This document shows positions 8,647 through 17,595 of a DNA stretch of 64,000 nt, piece by piece. The position numbers and the translations under genes are program-made. The stretch's first letter is position 1. Each line of letters begins with the position of its first letter. The notes under the pieces were generated by a model. The model did not search any database. It was not told the origin of the DNA and saw nothing but the letters and a program-made list of their open reading frames with translations. Origin of the DNA: JADJLQ01 sp964405735 (GTDB lineage: Bacteria > Bacteroidota > Bacteroidia > Chitinophagales > Saprospiraceae); contig CAYOPD010000006.1 of assembly GCA_964405735.1 (NCBI GenBank), positions 1 to 64,000 of the forward strand, read 5' to 3'.

Positions 8647-9018
8647 TTACTCCTTCATCACAGCGAATCCCAACCAAGCCAGTAAAATTCCACCCAGAAT
8701 ACTTGATATCAAATAAATCCCTCCGGACAAATATTGCCCTTTCTGAAGAAGGTTGATCATTTCCAGCGAAAAGGTCGAGAAAGTGGTGAATCCTCCACAA
8801 AACCCGGTGGTGAGTGCCAGGCGGAGCGCAAAATTGCCCGGATGTTTTAAGAAATAGGCCCAAAGGATGCCCAGCAATAAACTGCCGGAAAGATTGATGA
8901 TCAGGGTATGCCAGGGAAAGCGGGCCATGTCCGCGCGCATCCAGACCGAGAGGAGATGCCTTAGGATACCACCACCGGCGGCTCCTGAGGCAACACTCAA
9001 AACGGAGATCCAATTCAT
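8647..9018 (-). CDS. crcB: Fluoride ion exporter CrcB/Fluc
   Basis: A 123-residue membrane protein with four predicted transmembrane helices, matching the usual 120-130 residue Fluc subunit. The family signature GFCGGFTTFSTFS lies at about residues 74-86 and carries the polar track and central Na+ site; the N-terminal GAAGGGILRHLLS is the other conserved block, with Arg for dimer contacts. These proteins form dual-topology dimers that let fluoride leave the cell. Only one copy is present, as expected for a homodimer. I did not recognise a fluoride riboswitch upstream. It lies divergent to the MazG-like gene and convergent to the esterase, and shows no functional link to either. Confidence 0.93.
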   Translation of the reverse strand: MNWISVLSVASGAAGGGILRHLLSVWMRADMARFPWHTLIINLSGSLLLGILWAYFLKHPGNFALRLALTTGFCGGFTTFSTFSLEMINLLQKGQYLSGGIYLISSILGGILLAWLGFAVMKE

Positions 9019-9100
9019 GACGGATAGGTCTTAGCTTGCGAATGTATTGATTTCACAAATATTATGTAGGTTTATTCTGAACAAAAAATAAAATCAAAAC

Positions 9101-9439
9101 ATGACCATTGCAGAACTCCAGCAGGAGGTGGATCAGTGGATAAAAAAACACGGGGTAAAATATTTCAGTGAACTCACCAATACCGCCCTCCTGGCTGAAG
9201 AATGCGGTGAATTGGCCCGGCTCATGGCGAGGATCTACGGCGACCAATCATTCAGGACCCGGGAAGAAGCAGACAAGTCCGGTCAGTCCCTGGCCGGAGA
9301 AATGGCTGATATATTGTTTGTGTTGACCTGCCTGGCCAATCAATGCGGTGTCGATCTCCAGGAGGCCATTACCCTGAATATGGAACATAAAAAAAACAGA
9401 GATGCAAGCCGGCATCACCATAATCCCAAATTGAAATGA
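9101..9439 (+). CDS. MazG-like nucleotide pyrophosphohydrolase
   Basis: A 112-residue all-alpha NTP pyrophosphatase. The metal-binding motif is split as usual: EECGELARLM (EExxE, about residues 30-39) and EMADILFVL (ExxD, about residues 67-75). Single-domain MazG proteins cleave nucleoside triphosphates, often damaged ones, to monophosphate and pyrophosphate. The C-terminus is basic and histidine-rich. The stop overlaps the start of the GH95 gene by four bases (ATGA), so both are on one message, although no shared pathway is evident. Confidence 0.85.
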   Translation: MTIAELQQEVDQWIKKHGVKYFSELTNTALLAEECGELARLMARIYGDQSFRTREEADKSGQSLAGEMADILFVLTCLANQCGVDLQEAITLNMEHKKNRDASRHHHNPKLK

Positions 9440-11823
9440 AATCCATCCCTATCCGCTTTTTAGTTGTGTTTTTTTTTCCAGCCTTGACAGCAAAAGGGCA
9501 GGAGCATATCCTGTGGTATTCAAAACCCGCATCCTATTTTGAAGAAGCCCTGCCGGTAGGAAACGGGCGGATGGGCGCCATGGTCTACGGCGGAATCCGG
9601 AGGGAACGCCTTTCACTGAATGACATCACCTTGTGGACCGGAGAACCTGCAAAAGCAGATCAAAATCCGGAGGCATTCCGGCATCTTCCGGCTGTCCGGG
9701 AAGCGCTTTTCAGGGAAGACTACGCCGCAGCCGATACCCTGGTGCGGAAATTGCAGGGCCGTTTTTCTGAATCCTATGCACCCCTGGGTAATCTGTGGAT
9801 AGACTTCCACCATCCGCATGAAGCCGGCGAATACCGCAGGGAACTCGATCTGCAAAACGCACAGGTGAACATTCAATACCGCTCTAACCAAACCCTCTAT
9901 ACCCGAACCGTTTTTGCCTCCCATCCGGACCAGGTCATGGTCATCCGGCTTCAATCAAAGGGCGAAGGACGGCTCCATTTTACGGTCCATCTCAACAGCT
10001 TGCTTCTGCATCAGGTGAGTACCAAAGCGCAACGGATGGTGATGACCGGCAGGGCGCCGGTGCATGCAGAACCCAATTACCGGAGGGTGAACAATGCCAT
10101 AATCTATGGTGAACAAAGAGGAACCCGCTTCGCTACGGCGCTTGAAATCCGTCAGGGGGAAGGCCGCATCAGCACCGGAGATTCCACCATAACCGTTGAC
10201 CAGGCATCCTGGGCGGAAATCAGGCTGAGCATGGCCACCAGTTTTAATGGATTCGACAAGGATCCTTTCCGTGAGGGCCTTGATGAAATCAAAAGAGCAA
10301 GGGATCCGCTTGAAAAGATTTCAAAATATTCTTATTCCAGTTTGCTCGAAAGGCATCGGGCCGATTATAAAAAATTCTATGACCGGGTCGTTCTGAACCT
10401 GGGCAAAGCGCCATTTGAAAAAACAGAAACCGGCCTCCGGCTGAAACAAAACTCAGCATCCCATCCCGATCATGGGCTGTCTGAATTGTATTTCAATTTT
10501 GGCCGTTATCTCCTGATCAGCGGGTCCCGCACCGCAACGGCTCCAATCAACCTGCAGGGAATCTGGAATGAACAGATGAGGCCGCCGTGGAGCAGCAATT
10601 ATACAGTCAATATCAATACGGAAATGAATTACTGGCCAGTGGAAGTCTGCAACCTTTCCGAACTGCATCAGCCATTGCTTTCATTTATAGGCAATCTCGC
10701 TCACACAGGAACCGTCACTGCGCGGACCTTCTATAATTGCAGGGGTTGGACTTGTCATCACAATTCCGACATCTGGAGCATGACCAATCCGGTCGGTGAC
10801 TTCGGATCGGGTGACCCGAATTGGGCCAACTGGCAATCCGGAGGAGCATGGCTGGTCAACCATCTTTGGGAACATTTTTTATTTACCAGGGACTCTCTTT
10901 TTTTAAGGACCCAGGCTTACCCGCTGATGAAAGGGGCATCCCTCTTTTGCCTGGATTACCTCACCGAAGACCCAAAAGGTTTTTTAGTGACGGCCCCTTC
11001 CACCTCCCCGGAGAATATCTATATCACGGACAAAAATTACAAAGGGGCCACCCTCTATGGAAGCACCGCGGATTTGTCCATGATCCGCGAACTATTTCAC
11101 GCCGTGATCCTTGCAGGAGAAATCCTGGATACAGACCACAGCTTCAAAGACTCCGTTCGATCAGCCCTGGACCGGCTTTATCCCTACCAGGTCAGTCGGG
11201 AAGGGCATCTGCAGGAATGGTATCACGATTGGGCCGACCAGGATCCCAGGCACCGTCATTTATCCCATTTGTACGGGGTTTATCCCGGAAGCACCATCAC
11301 TCCCGGGCAGGGGGATTTGTTTAAAGCGGCCCGGCAATCGCTTTTGAACCGGACCAATAACGGTACGGGATGGTCTATTTCATGGAAGATCGGCATGTGG
11401 GCGCGGTTACTGGATGGGGAGCAGGCTTACGATGCCTTTATTAAATTATTGAATTATTATCCTGCCGACAAAAGTGAAATCCGGATGGCCGGAGGAGGGA
11501 CCTATCCCAATTTATTCGATGCCCATCCACCTTTCCAGATCGATGGCAATTTTGGAGGCGTCGCCGGACTGGCCGAAATGTTGCTGCAAAGCCATGAAAA
11601 GGAAGTTCACCTCCTGCCAGCTCTTCCATCGGCCTGGCCTTCGGGATCGGTCAAAGGCCTCAAGGCACGTGGTAACATGACCGTAAACCTCTCCTGGGAA
11701 AACGGGAAACTAAAAATGGCAGAGTTCAGAGGATCCATGGATGGTTTCAGGGAGATCAAATATGCCGGACAGATTAAAAAGGTACAACTGAGAAAGGACA
11801 AATGGGTATCCCTGACATTCTAA
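9436..11823 (+). CDS. Secreted glycoside hydrolase family 95 (alpha-L-fucosidase type)
   Basis: A 795-residue protein with a Sec signal (MKSIPIRFLVVFFFPALTAK, cleaved before QEH). The N-terminal beta-domain starts with LWYSKPASYFEEALPVGNGR and GGIRRERLSLNDITLWTGE, which are hallmarks of GH95. The (alpha/alpha)6 barrel contains NINTEMNYWPVEVCNL at about 390-405 (the Asn pair that activates water) and HRHLSHLYGVYPGS; the acid-base region and the IDGNFGGVAGLAEMLLQS block near residue 700 carry the conserved Asp. Members release 1,2-alpha-L-fucose, or L-galactose from algal polymers. It is coupled to the mazG-like gene by an ATGA overlap and is followed after 19 bases by two ABC permease genes. 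Confidence 0.92.
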   Translation: MKSIPIRFLVVFFFPALTAKGQEHILWYSKPASYFEEALPVGNGRMGAMVYGGIRRERLSLNDITLWTGEPAKADQNPEAFRHLPAVREALFREDYAAADTLVRKLQGRFSESYAPLGNLWIDFHHPHEAGEYRRELDLQNAQVNIQYRSNQTLYTRTVFASHPDQVMVIRLQSKGEGRLHFTVHLNSLLLHQVSTKAQRMVMTGRAPVHAEPNYRRVNNAIIYGEQRGTRFATALEIRQGEGRISTGDSTITVDQASWAEIRLSMATSFNGFDKDPFREGLDEIKRARDPLEKISKYSYSSLLERHRADYKKFYDRVVLNLGKAPFEKTETGLRLKQNSASHPDHGLSELYFNFGRYLLISGSRTATAPINLQGIWNEQMRPPWSSNYTVNINTEMNYWPVEVCNLSELHQPLLSFIGNLAHTGTVTARTFYNCRGWTCHHNSDIWSMTNPVGDFGSGDPNWANWQSGGAWLVNHLWEHFLFTRDSLFLRTQAYPLMKGASLFCLDYLTEDPKGFLVTAPSTSPENIYITDKNYKGATLYGSTADLSMIRELFHAVILAGEILDTDHSFKDSVRSALDRLYPYQVSREGHLQEWYHDWADQDPRHRHLSHLYGVYPGSTITPGQGDLFKAARQSLLNRTNNGTGWSISWKIGMWARLLDGEQAYDAFIKLLNYYPADKSEIRMAGGGTYPNLFDAHPPFQIDGNFGGVAGLAEMLLQSHEKEVHLLPALPSAWPSGSVKGLKARGNMTVNLSWENGKLKMAEFRGSMDGFREIKYAGQIKKVQLRKDKWVSLTF

Positions 11824-11842
11824 ATTCTCCGGATCCGGATCT

Positions 11843-13201
11843 ATGAAAAGATTAATCCTCAAAAGGCTGCTTATTTCAGTTCCCCTGCTCCTGGCTGTGT
11901 CCTTCACCGCCTTTCTTCTTCGGGACATCATGGAATCGGATTCTTTTGAGCATTTTCAGGATTCTCAAAACCGGCCCGCCTCCCTGAGAAAAAGTGAAAT
12001 ACTCAATCGTGCGAGGGCTGAAGCCAGGGACCTGCCTTTGTTTTATGTTTCCATTCAACCCTGGTCCTATCCCGATACCCTTTATCGTTTTGTCATTAAA
12101 TCGGAAAAAAATCGCATTAAAGGATTTCTCAACCAGGGCTTTCCCTGGCCAGCCGTCCGGAAGTTTTTGTCTGATGAACAAATGATGATGGAAGGGTTGG
12201 CAAACCGACTCGATAAATTGCTTATGGAAGAAGTGAGCCGCCTGGATGAAATCGAAGCGATTTCCGAAAAACTGGATGCCATGACGGATTCTACCAGGGC
12301 CGGAGCCCATTGGGGAACCCTTAAAGGATCCCTGCAGAAAATGAAAGAAGGCCGAAACCGGTTTGCCTTATTCATTCCGGGTCCGGACTGGCATGGAAGC
12401 AATAACCGTTTCCATATCTGGCTCAAAAAAATACTTCGCGGAGATTGGGGCGTATCCAGGTCGGATTACCGGCCAGCCTGGGTCAAAATCCGGGAAGCGG
12501 TTTCCTGGACCCTGTCCATGAGCCTGGCTTCCCTCCTGCTGGTTTACCTTATTTCATTATTTCTGGGTGAATGGTTATTTCGCAGAAAACAGAAACAAAA
12601 AGGAAGGATCACCGAAACTTTTCTTTTTTTTCTTTATTCCATTCCCCGCTTTTTTCTTGCTCTTATGCTGATCCTGGTTTTTGCCAGCGATACCGTGTCC
12701 CCTTTTTTACACCTTTTTCCCAGCCCGGGGTTTTTTGATTCGGATCCCGATGCCTCCATTCCGGAGCAATGGGCCCGGTATGGGTCCCAACTGGTATTGC
12801 CCGTTTTGTGTATGGTGCTTCCTTCCCTGGCTTATCTTACCCGCATCTATTCCAGTAAGCTGCGGGAAGAAAAAAACAAACCTTACGCTTTCATGGCCTG
12901 GAGCAGGGGCGATGGAGAAGATTTTATCACAAGGCATCATCTTCGCCGCAATGCCCTCTTGCCGCTGATCGCATTATTGGGCATGGAGATTCCCGCTTTG
13001 TTTGGTGGATCCATCGTGATAGAAGTATTATTTAATATCCCAGGGATGGGCCGGTTGATGCTTCAATCCATTCTGATCCAGGATTGGGTGATCGTTTTTA
13101 ATGTTCTTTTACTGATCGGTGCATTTACCATTTTAGGCAAGCTGCTCGCTGACCTGCTCTATGGCCTCACCGATCCCAGGATCAGATGGAAGTCATCATG
13201 A
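11843..13201 (+). CDS. ABC transporter permease, DppB/OppB type with large periplasmic insertion
   Basis: A 452-residue inner-membrane permease. The first helix is at about residues 5-25. It is followed by an unusually long soluble segment (about 30-200) in place of the short loop of DppB, ending in ILRGDWGVSRSDYRPAW, which matches the family's RGDxGxS motif. Five more helices follow; the cytoplasmic EAA loop is AWSRGDGEDFITRHHLRRNA, and GGSIVIEVLFNIPGMGRLM is the family's closing block. The segment resembles a helical coiled region (many Glu, Leu, Lys). The stop overlaps the next permease start (ATGA). No substrate-binding protein or ATPase gene is nearby, so the transporter must use parts coded elsewhere. 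Substrate is probably peptide-like. Confidence 0.87.
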   Translation: MKRLILKRLLISVPLLLAVSFTAFLLRDIMESDSFEHFQDSQNRPASLRKSEILNRARAEARDLPLFYVSIQPWSYPDTLYRFVIKSEKNRIKGFLNQGFPWPAVRKFLSDEQMMMEGLANRLDKLLMEEVSRLDEIEAISEKLDAMTDSTRAGAHWGTLKGSLQKMKEGRNRFALFIPGPDWHGSNNRFHIWLKKILRGDWGVSRSDYRPAWVKIREAVSWTLSMSLASLLLVYLISLFLGEWLFRRKQKQKGRITETFLFFLYSIPRFFLALMLILVFASDTVSPFLHLFPSPGFFDSDPDASIPEQWARYGSQLVLPVLCMVLPSLAYLTRIYSSKLREEKNKPYAFMAWSRGDGEDFITRHHLRRNALLPLIALLGMEIPALFGGSIVIEVLFNIPGMGRLMLQSILIQDWVIVFNVLLLIGAFTILGKLLADLLYGLTDPRIRWKSS

Positions 13202-14400
13202 AAAGCAGGTTTAGGAAATATTGGCAAAATAAGTCCCTGACTTACCGGGTTTCGCTGGTGGTGATCTTATCCAGCCTGTTTATTGCTGCGGTTGCAGACC
13301 TGATTGCCAATGAAAAACCCTTGTTTTGCATTTGTGGGGGCCGTTGGCATTTTCCGGCCTGGAGGGATTATGCGGAGTATACCGGCCTTCTTCGCAAAAC
13401 CAATGCCTTTGATTATGCCGGTTGCACCCACCGGTTGTCCGCCCTTGTTCCCTTTTCACCTTCGACCATAGACCCTGCCGGCTCAGGGTATTTAAGTCCG
13501 GCAGGTGGCCGGTCGTTGAGTGGCCACAAACACTGGCTGGGTACTGATGCTTTGGGCAGGGATGTGCTTGCCGGAATGATCCATGGAACCCGTTATGCCT
13601 GGCTGATTGGATTGTTGTCCACCCTTCTTGCAGGAATCCCCGGAACTTTTGCAGGTATGGCCATGGGGTACTGGAGAGATCATAAGCTTAAACTGACGAT
13701 TTTTCAAATGATTGGACTGTTCTTTTTTTTCCTGTTATGGTTGTATGAATGGTCGGTATTGATGATCGTCAGTACCGGCATGATGCGGTTATTGTGTGTC
13801 ATCGCCATGATGGTTTTTTTGATGGGGGTTTGTTACATACTGCTGAAGCAGGGCAAGCCGGCCGGAACCAGGACCTTTTCCGTGCCGGTAGATAGTTTGC
13901 TCATGCGTTTCATTGATTATTTCGAATCCTTCCCGCGCCTTTTCCTGATGATGGCCCTGCTGGTATTTCTGGCCAGGCCTTCCGGCGCCTTGTTGATTGT
14001 ATTGATCGCCTTTATCCGCTGGCCGCTCTTTGCCCAGGTTGCCCGTTCTGAAACACTTCGGGAAAGTTCCCTGAATTATGTGCTGGCCGCTGAAAACCTC
14101 GGCCTTCCTTGGTATAGGATCCTTACCCGGCACATCTGGCCGAATATCCGGTCGACCCTGCTGGTCACTGCTTTGTTTTCCATCAGCACAGCGGTATTGC
14201 TGGAAGCATCTTTGTCCTTCATCGGCCTGGGATTAAAATTGGAAAGCGTGACCTGGGGAAGTATCCTGAATGAAGGCAGGCAATACCTGCCCGGATGGTG
14301 GCTTTCCGTATTTCCCGGATTTGCTATGTTTATCCTGTTGCTCTCCCTGCATTGGATCCTGGATGAGAAAAGCAGGAGTGGTGCGCATCGGGAAGGGTAG
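13198..14400 (+). CDS. ABC transporter permease, DppC/OppC type with extra helices
   Basis: A 400-residue partner of the preceding permease. The N-terminus has one helix (about 15-33) and a periplasmic region with KPLFCICGGRWHFPAW, then GTDALGRDVLAGMIHG, which is the DppC family block. Two additional hydrophobic helices at about 165-215, rich in Phe and Met, are inserted inside the usual permease core. The EAA loop reads SETLRESSLNYVLAAENLG. The end has EASLSFIGLGLKLESVTWG, again diagnostic. The start at 13198 was preferred because it gives the ATGA coupling; a codon 12 bases upstream is also possible. As for its partner, no binding protein or ATPase is adjacent. Confidence 0.87.
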   Translation: MKSRFRKYWQNKSLTYRVSLVVILSSLFIAAVADLIANEKPLFCICGGRWHFPAWRDYAEYTGLLRKTNAFDYAGCTHRLSALVPFSPSTIDPAGSGYLSPAGGRSLSGHKHWLGTDALGRDVLAGMIHGTRYAWLIGLLSTLLAGIPGTFAGMAMGYWRDHKLKLTIFQMIGLFFFFLLWLYEWSVLMIVSTGMMRLLCVIAMMVFLMGVCYILLKQGKPAGTRTFSVPVDSLLMRFIDYFESFPRLFLMMALLVFLARPSGALLIVLIAFIRWPLFAQVARSETLRESSLNYVLAAENLGLPWYRILTRHIWPNIRSTLLVTALFSISTAVLLEASLSFIGLGLKLESVTWGSILNEGRQYLPGWWLSVFPGFAMFILLLSLHWILDEKSRSGAHREG

Positions 14401-14521
14401 TGGGCCCGGAAACCCTTGTCCGCCAGCACTTTCGGACCGATCATGCCCCCGAAGTATTGAAAACAGGGCATTTCCGGAAAAAAAACTTATTAAAAAATGC
14501 TATATATATGAATTTCGATCA

Positions 14522-14529
14522 TATATTTG
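14522..14529 (+). promoter_or_regulatory. Promoter -7 box of the HU gene
   Basis: TATATTTG, a perfect TAnnTTTG, 30 bases before the HU ATG. The upstream stretch is strongly AT-rich and no clear -33 element is seen. Confidence 0.55.
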
Positions 14530-14559
14530 CCTCATATTTTTAATCAAAATTCAAATAAA

Positions 14560-14832
14560 ATGAACAAATCAGATTTAATCGACGCAATTGCCAAAGGCGC
14601 TTCTATCACTAAAGTACAGGCTGAAGCAGCCCTCGGTTCCACACTGGATTCTATCCGCAAAGCCCTCAAAAAAGGGGACCGGGTACAATTGGTTGGTTTC
14701 GGCACTTTCTCCGTTTCCAAACGTGCTGCCCGTACCGGCCGGAATCCTCAGACCGGCAAAGCGATTAAAATTGCTGCCCGTAAAGTGGCCAAATTTAAAG
14801 CTGGTAAAGAACTCTCAACCGCGGTGAAATAA
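14560..14832 (+). CDS. HU-family DNA-binding protein
   Basis: A 90-residue histone-like protein, the typical length of HU. The N-terminal helices read NKSDLIDAIAKGASITKVQA, and the DNA-inserting arm contains GFGTFSVSKRAARTGRNPQTG with the conserved NPQTG at the tip where proline wedges into DNA. The basic C-terminus (KVAKFKAGKELSTAVK) closes the saddle. It binds DNA non-specifically as a dimer and packs the nucleoid. I chose the ATG at 14560, since the frame upstream of it lies across the promoter. It has its own promoter and a strong terminator, so it is monocistronic. Confidence 0.95.
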   Translation: MNKSDLIDAIAKGASITKVQAEAALGSTLDSIRKALKKGDRVQLVGFGTFSVSKRAARTGRNPQTGKAIKIAARKVAKFKAGKELSTAVK

Positions 14833-14871
14833 ATCATTGCGCCCGGTTCATTAGTAACCACTGGAATAAAT

Positions 14872-14904
14872 AAAAGGCAGGTGTAGTTTTATACCTGCCT
14901 TTTG
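14872..14904 (+). terminator. Intrinsic terminator after HU
   Basis: A perfect 11-base stem, AAAAGGCAGGT (14872-14882) with its complement at 14893-14903, around a 10-base loop. The stem ends in a T run on its 3' side. It lies 40 bases after the HU stop. Confidence 0.85.
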
Positions 14905-14962
14905 TATTTGAATGGATCCTGAGTTTGAGGTTAATCAAATTCTCTCTTTCTTTGCGGAGTTT

Positions 14963-15811
14963 ATGAAAAAAGATCTGGATTCACTCCGTGCCCTGGCATC
15001 CCAGGTTCGCAGGGACATTGTCCGTATGGTTTACCAGTGCCAGAGTGGCCATCCGGGCGGCTCGCTGGGATGTACGGAATTTATGGTTGCTCTTTATGGA
15101 GAGCACCTCAGGTACCATCTTCCCTTCACCATGGAAGGCAAAGGGGAAGATTTGTTTTTCCTCTCCAACGGCCATATTTCAGCGCTATGGTACAGTGTGC
15201 TTTCAAGGCTTGGATTTTTCCCGGTAAGCGAACTCGCCACTTTCCGCAAAATCAATAGCCGGTTGCAAGGCCATCCCGCCACCCATGAAGGATTACCCGG
15301 TGTCCGGGTGGCCTCCGGATCCCTGGGCCAGGGAATTTCGGTTGGCGTCGGTGCCGCCCTTGCGAAAAAACTGGAGGCTGATCCCGGACTGGTCTATGTG
15401 TTGACCGGTGATGGTGAATTGGATGAAGGACAGAACTGGGAAGCCATCATGAGTGCAGCCCACCACGGCGTGGACAACCTGATCGTCACCGTGGACTGGA
15501 ACGGTCAACAAATTGACGGCCCGACCGATAAGGTGATGAACCTGGGTGATTTGCCCGCTAAATGGCGGGCATTCGGCTGGGACGTTCTCATCCTGGAAAA
15601 CGGAAACCATATGGAAGAAGTGGTCCAGGCACTAGCAGAAGCCAAATCCAGGCTGCACCAGCACAAACCGGTGGTGATCCTGATGAAAACGATGATGGGT
15701 TACGGGGTTGACTTTATGATGGGAAGCCACAAATGGCATGGCGTGGCTCCCAATGAAGAACAATGTAAAAACGCCCTGGCCCAACTGCCAGAAACCCTGG
15801 GGGATTATTAA
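14963..15811 (+). CDS. Transketolase, N-terminal subunit
   Basis: A 282-residue protein corresponding to the thiamine-diphosphate-binding half of transketolase. RRDIVRMVYQCQSGHPGGSL opens the fold; GDGELDEGQNWEA holds the Mg-diphosphate site (GDG followed about 27 residues on by the Asn of DWNGQ). It ends in GSHKWHGVAPNEEQCKNAL. The pyrimidine-binding half is the next gene, so the enzyme is split in two. It moves two-carbon units between ketoses and aldoses in the pentose phosphate pathway. A longer form from an ATG at 14912 is in frame, but its extra 17 residues are not family-like. RpiB, coded at 56 kb, belongs to the same pathway. Confidence 0.92.
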   Translation: MKKDLDSLRALASQVRRDIVRMVYQCQSGHPGGSLGCTEFMVALYGEHLRYHLPFTMEGKGEDLFFLSNGHISALWYSVLSRLGFFPVSELATFRKINSRLQGHPATHEGLPGVRVASGSLGQGISVGVGAALAKKLEADPGLVYVLTGDGELDEGQNWEAIMSAAHHGVDNLIVTVDWNGQQIDGPTDKVMNLGDLPAKWRAFGWDVLILENGNHMEEVVQALAEAKSRLHQHKPVVILMKTMMGYGVDFMMGSHKWHGVAPNEEQCKNALAQLPETLGDY

Positions 15812-15841
15812 ATTTTCTTTTGAACAGAATAAGTAATACGC

Positions 15842-16807
15842 ATGATCAATATCAATGACCTGGTAGTTACCGGTAAAAAAGCCACAAGAGACGGATTCGG
15901 CACCGGCTTGCTTGAAGCGGCCCGTCAAAATAAGGACGTCGTGGCCCTCACCGCCGACCTGCTGGGCTCCCTGAAAATGGATGAGTTTAAAAAAGAGTTT
16001 CCCGGGCGTTTTTTTCAATTGGGCATTGCGGAAGCCAACATGATGGGTGTGGCGGCCGGCATGGCAATCACCGGTAAAATCCCATATACCGGAACTTTTG
16101 CCAACTTTTCCACCGGAAGGGTTTACGACCAGATCAGGCAGTCCATCGCTTATTCACATAAAAATGTAAAGATTTGTGCCTCCCATGCCGGATTGACCCT
16201 GGGTGAAGACGGTGCTACCCACCAGATCCTCGAAGACATCAGCATGATGCGCACCTTGCCAGGTATGAATGTGATCGTACCCTGCGACGCCCACCAAACC
16301 CATCTGGCCACAGTGGCTATTGCACGGCATCATGGCCCGGTTTACCTTCGTTTCGGTCGCCCGGCATGGCCCATCTTTACAGAAGCGCTTCCGTTTGAAA
16401 TCGGGAAAGCCCAGGTGTTGAATGAAGGGTCCGATGTCACACTGGTTGCTGCCGGACACCTGGTATGGAACGGGGTCGAGGCGGTTAAATTGCTCGCCCA
16501 GGAAGGGATTCATTGCGACCTCATCAATATGCATACCATCAAACCCTTTGATCAATCCGCCCTGCTGGATAGTGTGGGCAAAACAAAATGTGTGGTCACC
16601 GCCGAAGAACATCAGATCTATGGTGGACTGGGTGATGCCGTAGCCGGTGTCCTGACACGGAACTTCCCGGTACCCCAGGAATATGTGGCCGTCAACGACA
16701 GCTTCGGCGAAAGTGGCAAACCCGATGAATTGCTGATCAAATATGGTCTTGGTGTACAGGATATTGTAAAAGCCATAAAACGGGTGTTGCAGCGGAAAAA
16801 GGTTTAG
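15842..16807 (+). CDS. Transketolase, C-terminal subunit
   Basis: A 321-residue partner of the preceding gene, 30 bases downstream. It holds the pyrimidine-binding and C-terminal domains: FQLGIAEANMMGVAAGMA carries the catalytic Glu that activates thiamine diphosphate, SHAGLTLGEDGATHQ lines the substrate channel, and the C-terminal domain (about 190-320) has VVTAEEHQIYGGLGDAVAG. With the N-terminal subunit it forms an alpha2beta2 transketolase. The motif set also resembles 1-deoxyxylulose-5-phosphate synthase, but two-gene organisation and the LGEDGATHQ context favour transketolase. Confidence 0.92.
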   Translation: MININDLVVTGKKATRDGFGTGLLEAARQNKDVVALTADLLGSLKMDEFKKEFPGRFFQLGIAEANMMGVAAGMAITGKIPYTGTFANFSTGRVYDQIRQSIAYSHKNVKICASHAGLTLGEDGATHQILEDISMMRTLPGMNVIVPCDAHQTHLATVAIARHHGPVYLRFGRPAWPIFTEALPFEIGKAQVLNEGSDVTLVAAGHLVWNGVEAVKLLAQEGIHCDLINMHTIKPFDQSALLDSVGKTKCVVTAEEHQIYGGLGDAVAGVLTRNFPVPQEYVAVNDSFGESGKPDELLIKYGLGVQDIVKAIKRVLQRKKV

Positions 16808-16852
16808 GAAGAGCCTGCCGCGGGCAAAGGATCAAACAACACTGAGATCTCA

Positions 16853-17515
16853 TTGAAAAAGCTTTTCATTTTTGCCGGCTTGTTAATGGGTCACTGGGAC
16901 ATATCGATTGCCCAGCAACCGCCATTTTGGTCCGAGATCAGCGCCTTTAGCAGGGAGGACAGCCAGCAATCGCCCGGTACCGGCATGATTGTATTCACCG
17001 GAAGTTCTTCCATACGTTTATGGAAATCGCTGGAACAGGACTTCAACGGCCACCGGGTGCTCAACCGGGGTTTTGGAGGATCTACCCTGCCTGATGTGAT
17101 CCGGTATGCAGGGGAAGTCATCCTCAAATACAAACCCAGTCAGGTGGTCGTCTACTGCGGGGAGAATGATCTCGCTGCAGACAGCAGCATCCATGGGAAA
17201 ACCGTATTGAAAAGATTCAAAAGCCTGACCGGGATCATACACGATTCCCTGCCCGAAACGAAGATCCTGTTCATCGCCCTCAAACCAAGTCCATCCCGCA
17301 TTCGCCTCCTGGAAGAAATCAGGGACGCCAATCGCCGCATCCGCCGCTATATTAAACCAAGGAAATACATGGCTTACGCCGATGTCTTTACGCCCATGCT
17401 GGGACCGGATGGCCTGCCTCCCGAACGATTGTTTGTCAAAGACCGCCTGCACATGTCCAAGGAAGGGTATAAGATATGGACGGAAGTGGTGGGACCCTTG
17501 TTGATCCGCGATTGA
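16853..17515 (+). CDS. Secreted SGNH/GDSL hydrolase
   Basis: A 220-residue esterase or acetylhydrolase. The signal peptide is MKKLFIFAGLLMGHWDISIA, read from a TTG start at 16853; no ATG gives the signal. The four SGNH blocks are visible: FTGSSSIRLW (nucleophile Ser), NRGFGGST (Gly), VVYCGENDLA (Asn) and DRLHMSKEGY (Asp-His). Family members remove acetyl or acyl groups from glycans or lipids in the periplasm. Its neighbours do not reveal the substrate, but the glycan-degrading setting of the window makes a carbohydrate esterase reasonable. Confidence 0.87.
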   Translation: MKKLFIFAGLLMGHWDISIAQQPPFWSEISAFSREDSQQSPGTGMIVFTGSSSIRLWKSLEQDFNGHRVLNRGFGGSTLPDVIRYAGEVILKYKPSQVVVYCGENDLAADSSIHGKTVLKRFKSLTGIIHDSLPETKILFIALKPSPSRIRLLEEIRDANRRIRRYIKPRKYMAYADVFTPMLGPDGLPPERLFVKDRLHMSKEGYKIWTEVVGPLLIRD

Positions 17516-17595
17516 TCCGATAACTTTTTTACTTGCCAACGGGCTCACTAACCGCCCGTTTCCAATTCTCCCCATATTCCCTTATTTTGGCAAGA

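Noticed and set aside
14401..14521. Short frame between the DppC-type permease and HU
   Set aside because: About 45 codons, no start in a sensible place, no resemblance to any family; its end lies in the HU promoter.
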